Positions 55,112 to 64,000 of a DNA stretch of 64,000 nt are shown here, piece by piece (the stretch's first letter is position 1; each line of letters opens with the position of its first letter). A program made the position numbers and the translations under genes. The notes under the pieces are model-generated. The model was not told the DNA's origin. It was given only the letters and a program-made list of their open reading frames with translations, and ran no database searches. The stretch covers positions 6,937,661 through 7,001,660 of the forward strand of contig JARUPZ010000030.1 in NCBI GenBank assembly GCA_031213475.1, written 5' to 3'. This DNA comes from Nereocystis luetkeana (taxonomy: Eukaryota > Sar > Phaeophyceae > Laminariales > Laminariaceae).

Positions 55112-55590
55112 ACCACCTGCGGGGTGGTGCAGACAAAGACCTTGGTGCTGTATAGACCGCTGTAAACATAGAAACATAAACAACAGCAGTAGTAGGACAC
55201 ATCACAACAACTATTTAATAACTGAAGCACGTCGCACGTCGCACACCCCGAAAAATAAAACAGGGAAACTAGCGTACCCATGTATGCGTATGTAAATACT
55301 ACGTAGTTCACGTACAACGTACGAGTACAGAGGTTATACGTTAATACAGAAAAGCTTCAACCGAGGGAGGGCAGATGCATACGGAAAGAAACAACAGTGT
55401 ACGTATGTCCTCTCTGATTGGCTAAAAGTTGGCCAAAATCAGTTGAAAGCCAGACAGAGTAGGAAAAACAGGTATACCTTGGCCTCTTCGAGCCAAAATC
55501 AGATAGGATGTCAGCCTGGCCAATAGCAGGGCTCCTGGGGTGTTGTTTGTATTTGAGTTTAGGTATACCTGATTTTGGCACAAACCCTAC
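55112..55590 (+). repeat. R1 dispersed repeat, copy a, right part
   Basis: Continues the R1 copy interrupted at 50693, beginning with the duplicated ACCAC. It matches 57520-58040 (GGGGTGGTGCAG, CGTACGAGTACAGAG, AACCGAGGGAGGGCAGA, CCAATAGCAGGGCTCCTGGG). Confidence 0.85.
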
Positions 55591-55636
55591 GTATATAAAA
55601 TATTCGTAGTTTCTGTTCGTCACCTCTTTTCTCAAG

Positions 55637-55794
55637 TGTGTGTGTGTTCTCCGCATTGAACCACGTTCTTTCTATATACCCGTCGACATCCAGCATCCAG
55701 GACAACTATTACGAGTATCCGCGTCGACTCTTCAATCCTAAAGAGACACAAGTTCTGTGGTCACATATTAACTACGCCACATATAGATATATGC
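55637..55794 (+). repeat. R2 dispersed repeat, copy d (diverged)
   Basis: Similar to 530-690 with insertions. It shares GTGTGTGTTCT, CCGTCGACATCCAGCA, CTCTTCAATCCTA and ACACAAGTTCTGTGGTCACA. It abuts the left arm of the following inverted repeat. Confidence 0.65.
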
Positions 55795-57055
55795 TACAAG
55801 TTCTCCCTTCGGAGTTGCATGAGCGAAGCGTGTAAGAAAACCCTTGCAGAAATACGTATTCGGTGGGGCGGTTTGGACTATTGTCCACTTATTGCAGTAA
55901 TATGTGCTGCAGTTGGGGCAATAGCTCAAATGTGTCTGTTAACAACCAAATATGTATTAGTATAAGGAAAATAGTAGTGGACCATACATACATGCAGATG
56001 AGGGTGACGCAAGAGAGCAGTTCTAAGGACCGAAAAAGCAGGTACTCGTAGTAATTATGTATTACAGCTGTTATGATATATGAAGGCGACATGATCGTGA
56101 TATGCAACTTCGACAGTAAGCACTTGCTCGACGAATCGCAGCGACAGTAGACACATGTCCTGCCACACCTAACGGTTCGACAACGAACGAAACCTTTGGC
56201 GGACGCCCAAACCAACTACGACAGAAATTCGTCAAGGAAAAACTTCATCTGCGAAGCGTAGCAGTGGGCCCGGGGCCGGTGTGAAACGCAAAGATGTCGA
56301 AGCGACGGGAGTAGTAGCCAAACTTCCCTCGCAAACGCGAATGTCACTAATATCAACGGAATCAGCACCCTGGCAAACGCCCAAGGTAGATTGAAAAAAA
56401 CAGGATCTTTCGTTGTCCACAGCACCCAAAGAGGATGCAAAAAAGTCAGTTAGACCTTGGCACTCGCCAAGGTACTAGCGTGATGAAGGCGATGCAAAAC
56501 CTGACACTTTTCTTGGGTGAAGAAACCCCTACCGAAAAAAAATAAACCAGTCCGCTCCCCACGCTTGAACTCAAAATACTCGCGGGCAGACTTGCAAGTA
56601 CACGCATCACGGATGTTTGCTGAAAGTATTGAAATATTATAGACGCAGGCGCACGCTGCAACGAAACGCCCGCGAACACCTCTAAATTCAGACCGCAGGC
56701 GCAGACAAATCGCAGATCAACTGTGTATGATGGTCTACCGGAAGATCATGATAGACACGAGAACAGACTCTTCAAGTACGAAGATCTATTCCGAGCCCGA
56801 ACCGAGGAGATCGACCGACACAGCCTTCCCGCTTGGCGGCGCTTTTCTCCAGTTCCACCTGAGCCTATTCGCCGAACTTCGCTTGGCGTCCACCCTGAAC
56901 TTGCTCGTCGTGGGCGATGAAGAGCTTCCTGGAGCGCTTGGAGCACGAGAAGTGCAGGGGGGGCTTGCATAGGCCGATCAAGATGCCGTTGTCCTTCATA
57001 GTTCCTTTGCAGTAGAACTAGTCCTTCCGGACCTGCAAACATAGATTATAGTCAG
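55795..57055 (-). repeat. 1.25-kb inverted repeat, left arm
   Basis: Reverse complement of 58283-59531 over almost the full length. Shared landmarks are CAAGTTCTCCCTTC at the outer end, TGGGGCAATAGCTCAAATGTG, the CTTGGCACTCGCCAAGG-like block near 56455 and the zinc-binding frame at the inner end. The minus-strand copy of that frame (56865-57032) has a stop and lost several Cys codons. Confidence 0.85.
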
Positions 57056-57149
57056 CAAACCGACGGCACAAAGGAGACATGTAAGACGTGTTGAATACAA
57101 ATATTTTACTTGGTATGAGTTTAGTCGACGAAGACTTCAAAAAGGGCAA

Positions 57150-58040
57150 AAGCTGAAATCAGTTATACCTGATCCGTTTGAGACAAAATCAGGTGTATAC
57201 TAAAACCAAGTAAAAAATGCGCGATACGAGCGGTGTTCTGTCCACGAAAGTCGGGTACAAAAAGAAGCGTGCCACATGGCCTCCAAAATCTAAGTCGTTT
57301 AGTTTTCTTTACGGTGGTGATACCACGGGCTTCACTTACTTGGACCTGCAGAGAGTCACTGTTAATAGGCTTCGCTTGTTCTGCGACGGCGGGGGAGTCA
57401 AGAAGAGTATTTACTCTGGCACCCCCCCCCCGTCGACAGCTTTAAATCTTCTTGACCGTCCGCGCGGAACTGCCAGCTCGGGATGAAATTATTTTGCCGT
57501 ACCAAACCTGAGACAACCTCGACGCGGGGTGGTGCAGGTGAAGACCATGGTGATGTATGGACCGCTGTGACCATAGCAAACAACACAGCAGCAGCGGCAC
57601 TAGGACACGACAACTATTCTAGATCTGAATCACGTCGCACACCCCAAAGGAGAAAGAAAATGAAACCAGCGTACTAATGTATGCATATTTATATATATGT
57701 AAATACATACTTAGACGTACAGCGTGTACGTACGAGTACAGAGTTTTTACGTTGCGTAATGCAGAATAATTTCAACCGAGGGAGGGCAGACGCATACGAA
57801 GAGAAACAACAGTGTACGTATGTGGCCCCTCTGATTTATTCAAAGTTGTCCAAAATCAGTTGAAAGCTAGAGAGAGTAGAAAAGAACAGGTATAAGTTGG
57901 TATTTTCGAGCCAAAATCAGTTACGATGACAGCCTGGCCAATAGCAGGGCTCCTGGGGCGTGTTTTGTACTTGTTTTTAGAATATACCCGATTTTGGATG
58001 AAAAGTGGTCAGGTATACCTGATTTTGGCAAAAACCCCTT
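57150..58040 (+). repeat. R1 dispersed repeat, copy b (uninterrupted)
   Basis: The most complete R1 copy. It carries several GCCAAAATCAG/CTGATTTTGGC motifs in its second half and a conserved DLQRVT-type stretch with GTPPPSTALNLLDRP-like codons, but the frame does not stay open between copies. It lies in the loop between the arms of the 1.25-kb inverted repeat. Confidence 0.75.
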
Positions 58041-58282
58041 TGAAACCAGTTTAGAAAATACGTGTTGGCGTGCGCTGTAGAGGCAGGAAGCATGAAAATG
58101 GTAAATAGGAATGGGATGCGATTAATGAAGTTGGCAAACCCTTACTGGTACGTCTTTTTGCGCGGCAGAGACGGTGACGGCAGAGTCGGCAGCAGCATAA
58201 ATAATGGAAACGTGTTAGTGTACTCAACGCCTGTCTGTTATCGTGCCTTACATGTCTCCTTTGTGCTGTCGGTTTGTTGTCA

Positions 58283-59531
58283 ATAATCTATGTTTGCAGG
58301 TCCGTAAGTATTGTGTCTACTGCAAAGGAACTGTCAAGGACAACGGCATCTTGATCGGCCGGTGCAAGCCCCCGCTGCACTTCTCGTGCTCCAAGCGCTC
58401 CAGGAAGCTCTTCATCGCCCACGACGAGCAAGTTCAGTGCGAACGCCACGCGAAGTTCGGCGAATAGGCTCTGGTGGAACTGGAGAAAAGCGCCGCCAAG
58501 CGGGAAGGCTGTGTCGGTCGATCTCCTCGGTTCGGGCTCGGAATAGATCTTCGTACTTCAAGAGTCTGTTCTCGTGTCTATCATGATCTTCCGGTAGACC
58601 ACCATACACAGTTGATCTGGCTTTGGTCTGCGCCTGATGTCTGAATCTAGAGGTGTTTGCGGGCGTTTCTTTGCAGCGTGCGCCTGCGTCTATAATATTT
58701 CAATACTTTCAACAAACATCCGTTGTGCGTGTACTTGCAAGCCTGCCAGCGGGTATTTTGAGTTCAAGCATGGGGAGCGGACTGGTTCATTTTGTTTCTG
58801 TGGGGGTTTCTTCACCTAAGAAGAGGTTCAGGTTTTGCATCGCCTTCATCACGCTAGAGCCTTGGCGAGTGCCAAGGTCTAACTGACTTTTTTGCATCCT
58901 CTTTGGGTGCTGTGGACAACGAAAGATCCTGTTTTTTTCAATCTACCTTGGATGTTTGCCAGGGTGCTGATTCCGTTGTTATTAGTGACATTCGCGTTTG
59001 CGAGGGAATTTTTGCTACTGCTTACTCCCGTCGCTTCGACTTCTTTGCGTTTCACGCCGGCCACGGGCCCACTCCTACGCTTCGTTGAAGACGTTTGTCC
59101 TTGAGTAATTTCTGTCGTAGTTGGTTTGGGCGTCCGCCAAAGGTTTCGGTCGTTGTCGAACCGTTAGGTGTCGCAGGACATGTGTCTACTGGCGCTGCGA
59201 TTCGTCGAGCAAGTGCTTACTGTCGAAGTTGCATGTCACGCTCATGTCGCCTTTATATATCATGACAGCTGTAATACATAATTACTACCTGTTTTTTCGG
59301 TCGTGAGAGCTGTCCTCTTTCGTCACCCTCATCTGCATGTTCCACTTCTATTTTCCTTATACTAATACATATTTGGTTGTTAACAGACACATTTGAGCTA
59401 TTGCCCCAACTGCAGTACATGTGTCTGCAATTCGTGGAATAAGTCAAACCAACTCACCAAATACGTATTTCGGCAAGCGTCTTCTTACACGCTACGCTCA
59501 TGCCACCGAGAAGGGAGAACTTGTATACATA
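58283..59531 (+). repeat. 1.25-kb inverted repeat, right arm
   Basis: Partner of 55795-57055. It keeps the better preserved version of the Cys/His-rich frame near its inner end (58300-58467). The remainder holds short ORFs, some mirrored in the left arm (59121-59306/55889-56215), without a recognised domain. Confidence 0.85.
58300..58467 (+). CDS. Cys/His-rich terminal exon, possible zinc-binding tail
   Basis: A likely splice acceptor (CTATGTTTGCAG, ending at 58299) precedes 55 codons ending in TAG. The peptide has spaced metal-type residues: KYCVYCKGT, then CKPPLHFSCSKRS, then QCERHAKFGE (C-x2-C, C-x4-H-x2-C with one further spacing, C-x2-H). Many transposases, piggyBac types among them, end in such a Cys-rich tail, and the position in an inverted repeat would fit. 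I could not recognise a catalytic domain near it, so the identity is inference. The mirrored copy at 56865-57032 is broken. Confidence 0.4.
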   Translation, partial: VRKYCVYCKGTVKDNGILIGRCKPPLHFSCSKRSRKLFIAHDEQVQCERHAKFGE

Positions 59532-59756
59532 TGAGTATCCTCACCTTTTTTTCCCCCACGGCGCGCTGTAGATGGTCGCCGACGGTTGGCTCCGACGCCT
59601 TGATCGACGCCAGGCTCACGTGCGGCCCGTTCTTCTCCCCACGTACCCCTTTGATACCGACGAACGCGAGTGGGCGCGCGCGGGAGCCCCGCCCGCCTCG
59701 GGAGTGTAGATGTCCGTGGCGGATGTCACTCGTGACCCCTTGCGAGGTCTCCTACG

Positions 59757-60272
59757 GTGGATTTTCTTAGAATGCTCCGATATAGAATGCGGGGGGGGGA
59801 TGGGAACCAATTCGTGCCGGGGCTCGTGCGCCGACATGTAGGCGTCTGGCTCGGCATCATCCTTAAAGAGCACCCGCTTCGAGACACGTTGGTGTTGTAC
59901 ATACGCGATGGAGGGGATGTTCACGATTTTCCCCTAAGGGAATACCGGGGTCCGTCGAGCACCGGCCCGTATGACGTAACCCGATTTCCCGGAGCGGTGT
60001 TCCACCACCGTATCCCGTCAAGGTTCACCAGGTTTGTGGACGACGAGGTACGAGCCCTCGGCTTTAGACTTCCGTACAAAAGGGTAACGGGTGCCCAAGT
60101 TTCGGCTACTATCGCGCAGGGACGGGCAGCCATCACATGGGTGCGCGCATATATTTCGCTGTTTCGGGCGTCTTCAAACGCTCTTCGAGGCTTACGGTCC
60201 CCCTTTATTTGGTGTTATCTTCCAAACAGAACGGCACTGACGGGAGGCTCTTCAGTGTGGGTCATCTCTTAG
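59757..60272 (+). pseudogene. Coding-like frame upstream of the recombinase
   Basis: A 171-codon frame with GC-rich codons. It contains the stretch WLGIILKEHPLRDTLVLYI and, further on, RFTRFVDDEVRALGFRLPY. The spacing resembles the segment that precedes the RT of some tyrosine-recombinase retroelements (DIRS-like), but no RT motif follows, so I leave the function open. It probably belongs to the same element as the recombinase at 60420-61633. No clear start codon. Confidence 0.35.
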
Positions 60273-60419
60273 TGAGGAGGCAACGACCAGGGACTTGGTT
60301 CGGTTTGCGTTTTGCTCTACGTGTCAGGAAGAACACGTTGCACAGTTTGATTTCTACTAGGAAGTGCGGCGCTCTGCCGGTTCGATCATTGCCGGCCCCG
60401 CGGTATCCGGCACGGGTGC

Positions 60420-61633
60420 GTGTGGCTGTGGATGTTGATAGGACGCAACCACTTCGACGCCAAGTACTGGCGGCGATGGAGGGGCGCCCCGGCCAAGTCC
60501 GAAAAAGCAGGGTGGCCGACGAGTTTGACGCGCTTGTGTTCGTTGTTTCGACAGGGTCTCGTTGTTGGTAAACAGCTACCCCAGACGATGTCTATAGAAT
60601 TCTCTGCTTCCTCGACACGCAAGGGAAAGGCATCACGATGGTGCATGAGGCGTCTTGCCCCGGTGTGGGCCACGCGGGCGACGATACATGCCCGACGGGG
60701 TCTTCGTGTGCTAAACGGTATGCGGTCGAGTCTATTCGAAATGGTTGTGGGTCGAAGCTGATAATGCCGATGAATAAAAGCGGGCAAGGAGAGGAATGGG
60801 ACCCCGTCCGCCGGGTAGGAAGTCCGTGCTCGAGCCCGTTGGTAGATTCGTACCTTACCTTCGTACCTGAGGAACAGAAGCAGGTCGGGATTCCGTCAAT
60901 CAGGCGGCCCCGATGCTAGAACACACACTCATAGATCTGGTAAGCGACATGCGGTTGAGCGCTCAGGTGGCCAGCTCTCTGGCAGAGCGTTTATTTTCTT
61001 GCTGACCCGAGATATCGCCTTGTATTCCTTGGTTTTCTATGCCATAGGTAGGGATTATAATCTTTCCTTTACCATGGGTTAGCACATGTTGAGGCTCCCA
61101 GCGTCTAAGGCTTGGGTCTTCAACTATCAGTTGGGCAAGACGCTGCGGGCCTCTATGGTGGTGTTAGCGGGCCGGGACTACCCGGCGATTTGCGCCTTTC
61201 GGGTGGTCACGGCGTACATCTCGGCCGCACAGCGGATTGGGTGGGACTTAAGCACTAGGCACCTCTTCCCCGTTGATGCGGCAGAAGGTGGTCGGGGCCA
61301 TCTCTCTCCGCGTCCCGTATAACGGCGAACCTGCAAAGCTATCTGCAAATGACAGACGTGCCGAATCACTTCACGATGCACTCCTTTCGAGTGGGAAGCT
61401 TGCTTAGCAAATCCCTGGCCGGGACGGCTGTGGACGGGATCATGAAAATTGGTGGCTGGAAGACAGAGTCAGTTGCAAAGTACGACGTCGGGGCTACCTC
61501 GAGTGGACAAGTATGGGGTAGCAAGAAGAAATGTGGCCAGAGCTACGCGGTCGCTAGAGGGCTACCGTTGTCGCCGGAGTTCAGAAATGACTTTGCGGCG
61601 TGTGCGGGTAAGGACGGCGGTCAGGTGATATAA
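60420..61633 (+). pseudogene. Tyrosine recombinase, broken
   Basis: Fragments in changing frames form one protein. An N-terminal part near 60586-60700 (CFLDTQGKG) is followed by the core-binding part (60690-60919, GQGEEWDP and SPLVDSYLTF). A helix region (60915-61080, TRDIALYSLVFYAIGRDYNL) and the first half of the catalytic domain (61086-61318) come next. The last 94 codons (61349-61633) carry the catalytic HSFR motif (His-x-x-Arg), GGWKTESVAKYD with the Trp/His position and the nucleophilic Tyr. There are frameshifts near 60900, 61000 and 61320 and a stop at about 61080. Such enzymes cut and rejoin DNA through a 3'-phosphotyrosine and occur in Crypton and DIRS-like elements of algae and oomycetes. 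Confidence 0.75.
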
Positions 61634-61709
61634 ATTTGGGTGAGGCGATTCTGCCCCGGACCAGCGGTGCACTACAAAGGCAATCTGAAAAGAGGCGTAA
61701 TGAAGTATG

Positions 61710-61795
61710 GGCGGGACCACAGGCCGGCACAGGAGGCCTCATCCAATCCAATACTTACATTAAATGATCCACGGTAGAGAGACATAATACTACAG
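61710..61795. repeat. Direct repeat next to the recombinase, copy 1
   Basis: About 86 bp, shared with 62073-62160. The best preserved part contains AATACTTACATTAAATGATC and CCACGGTAGAGA. Confidence 0.8.
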
Positions 61796-62072
61796 TAAAT
61801 TGGCGATCCAATGCATGGATTCAAATTTGTCATGATTAATGGAACCATTGATTATATCGAATTGTCTCGGAATTTGTATCGAATCTAGGTCGCTTCTTCC
61901 TTAGGGCCCCGAAACCTCGGCAGCAGAGTTGGTCGCGCCATTTCGTGAGACCATACCACCCCCCCGGCAGTAGGATTAGTTTTCTTGGGCTTGTATACCC
62001 AGATCACTTACAGGTACTAATCCCGCGCAGAGTTTGTGTCTCGCCACTTTACTCAGCGCGGGGGAAACTACC

Positions 62073-62160
62073 GGACGGGACCTCCTGCCCGGCGCAGGAG
62101 GCCCCATCCAATCTAATACTTACATTAAATGATCCACGGTAGAGAAACAGAATACTACAG
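62073..62160. repeat. Direct repeat next to the recombinase, copy 2
   Basis: Second copy, 363 bp downstream of the first, same orientation. Split direct repeats at one end are known from some tyrosine-recombinase retroelements; here this is only a possibility. Confidence 0.8.
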
Positions 62161-63729
62161 GTTTCTCCTTGGGAAACCACGGAAGAAAAGCACGCGCTGC
62201 CCGCGTGCACACCTGATTATGAACGCGACCTTGTCCCGAGCAAGAGGATGGGTCTGACGCTCATTCCAAAGGGGAGTTTCATATAGCTGTCGGTTTTATC
62301 TCTTGGTGGCGCACTTGCACATGCACCGGAGTGAAAATCGGTTTGCCGATTTCGGTTTGACGTTGTTAGCCGACAAGGTCGAACGTTCACGTACCTCCCA
62401 GTAATCTAAAAGGAAATTGTTGTAACGGCAGCAGTAGCAGTATCGCAGCAGCAATATGCGTTTTACGGTAATTATATGCAACGGTCTCCGAAGGGGCGAC
62501 CCTTCACGTGCCCACGTGCCATATTCGTGCTACGGTGCCGTAACCTGTCGTACTGTATCTACTGTACAAAGTGGGCGACCAGGTTTTTCTTCTCTTCGTC
62601 GGATGTAGAAATCATGGGGAGATTTTGCTGCAAGATGTGAGACCTGTTTGAAAAGTATTTCAATCAAGTGCTTGTTACTGCCAATGCTGCGAAGGCGGAC
62701 CGTGAGTGACTTTATGAACGTCTTTTCTGCATGCGCGATTTTCAAGCAGGCTCCACGAAAAAAACAATCTGCGATGGTGCGGAACTTCATGCCATCATGA
62801 GACCCAGAACCGGAGAAAACTCTGGAGCGCAGCCAAGAGCATGCAAAATCGCAGGTATCGTGCTACCCCCACCCCCTCCCCTTCACATCAGACGAACACA
62901 GTGAGAACATAATGTAGACTTACAAACTACGCACCTCGTAAAATGCGCGGTCGAACTACCACTCACGGCATACAAAGATGAGTTTCGAGAAAAACCTCCT
63001 TGTCACACGTGATCATTGATTCTTCTATACAGAGGCGGGCCGCGTATAGATAGAGAGGGCCTCATCAAGTCAACCATAATACTTCTTACGCTGCCGGCTT
63101 GGTTAACGTGTGTATCCTGTTCCACGGATGCCCGCTCGGTATTATCCCCATTGCGTATTTTATACTCTACCGGTACGAGAAGCATGTGTCCTCGCAGGGG
63201 CCACTACTGTGGCGCACTCGATGTTCGTGTTACATGTCCAGCGTCCGTATGCCCTCATCGGAACCTCCGGATACTTCGCGCATTCATCGGTCTCGCGGTT
63301 GACGCTTGGCGTTGCCTTGCTACGTTAAATTGTGACAAGAAGAAAAACAAAAAATAGTAAACGAACCACACAATTACGAGCGGTGGGGGCAATCCGCACT
63401 GAAGCTCATGCTTCGTCTACTCTTTCCACAAACCCCACGTACCGTGCTTAGCTCGGCTTGGAACTTTCGTTGCTGTCGACGGACAACTACAAAACGGGCC
63501 ATCTCTCGTTCAGAAAAAGAAATCCCGGTATGCCTTTTTCTTCTTAACATCGATGTCTGACTATCGGCCGACGTGTGGCTACTTGTTCCCCTAGCCTTAT
63601 CACCCCTGCCAAGATAGGGGTAGCACCCGTATTTTCTGAGGTTCCCCCCTTGACAATATCAGTACACCTCCCAGCCTCCACCTTAGAGACCCCTATTACC
63701 GGTTCAGACTCTGGCCGCACTGATTCTCC
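62161..63729. other. No recognised gene
   Basis: Short overlapping ORFs only. Minus-strand 63560-63729 remains open in the frame of the following partial gene after its TAA. Confidence 0.45.
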
Positions 63730-64000
63730 TTACGCTGGATCTACTCCTAGCTTTGCCAGGAACACTGGGGGCAGCCACTGGCGGAGAATACCCTCGGCGA
63801 ACTTGAACGTTTCGGAGCTGACCTCATCCTCGAACTTCCTTACACTCCTGTCAGTCTTGGCCTCTTCTCCCGGGTGGTCGTCGATGTGTTTGGGCGTGAA
63901 GCGGAGTTTGTTGGCAGCTGCAGCTTTAGCGGCCTCGTTGACAATCTGATACGGAAGCTGCAGTCCCACTGAGTTCAAAAAGTGATAGTACCATTCCAAG
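63730..64000 (-). CDS. Partial coding frame at the window edge, unknown
   Basis: The minus strand is open from the edge to a TAA at 63730, about 89 codons with good codon quality. The peptide is rich in Ala, Glu and Lys (IVNEAAKAAAANKLRFTPKH and EGILRQWLPPVFLAKLGVD), probably helical. No start codon is inside the window. The same frame stays open for some 55 codons beyond the TAA, so the stop may be a mutation in a longer gene, such as the Gag of a retroelement. I do not recognise the family. Confidence 0.4.
   Translation of the reverse strand, partial: LEWYYHFLNSVGLQLPYQIVNEAAKAAAANKLRFTPKHIDDHPGEEAKTDRSVRKFEDEVSSETFKFAEGILRQWLPPVFLAKLGVDPA

Overview
The window looks like a gene-poor, repeat-dense stretch of a eukaryotic nuclear genome. 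The only clear host gene is an aminoacylase-1-type M20 peptidase at about 40.2-42.7 kb, split by a 1.16-kb intron with a GTGAGT donor and a polyT-CAG acceptor. No rRNA gene, functional tRNA gene, operon or CRISPR array was seen. Long introns together with APE-type LINEs, Copia, tyrosine-recombinase elements and tRNA-headed SINEs would fit a stramenopile alga, perhaps a brown alga. That placement is inference and would need a database search.

Layout. 0-6 kb: a nested inverted repeat (arms 985-1590 and 2580-2735 plus 5540-5990). It encloses a LINE 3' fragment, two head-to-head SINEs and AT-rich palindromic DNA. 6.3-6.6 kb: one small hypothetical ORF. 6.6-11.2 kb: nothing recognised. 11.2-12.3 kb: satellite-like tandem DNA. 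13.1-16.9 kb: a LINE (endonuclease plus reverse transcriptase, minus strand), 5'-truncated but with a long intact RT frame. 17-19 kb: tandem and minisatellite DNA. 18.9-20.9 kb: an inverted copy of a dispersed repeat called R1 here, interrupted by a SINE. 21.8-24.2 kb: a 1.2-kb direct tandem duplication. 26.4-29.7 kb: a decayed Copia element that has lost its RT core. 30-31.6 kb: simple and tandem repeats. 31.87-37.03 kb: a very large imperfect palindrome centred near 34,068. 37-39 and 43-44.5 kb: G-rich GGGACGGGACGG minisatellite DNA. 40.2-42.7 kb: the M20 gene. 45.7-48.5 kb: a decayed second LINE copy. 50.69-55.11 kb: an LTR retrotransposon with 408-bp LTRs, a polypurine tract, a 5-bp target duplication and a broken Gag-like gene with zinc knuckles, but no visible pol, inserted into an R1 copy. 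55.8-59.5 kb: a 1.25-kb-arm inverted repeat carrying a Cys/His-rich reading frame. 59.8-62.2 kb: a decayed tyrosine-recombinase element with a flanking direct repeat. The window ends in a partial minus-strand coding frame.

How the parts relate. Apart from the M20 gene, most recognisable coding sequence is transposon-derived, and the elements lie inside one another. Because repeats R1, R2 and X (names used only here) occur several times, interrupted copies can be compared with intact copies inside the same window. This gives a partial order of insertion, for example R1 first, then the LTR element into it.
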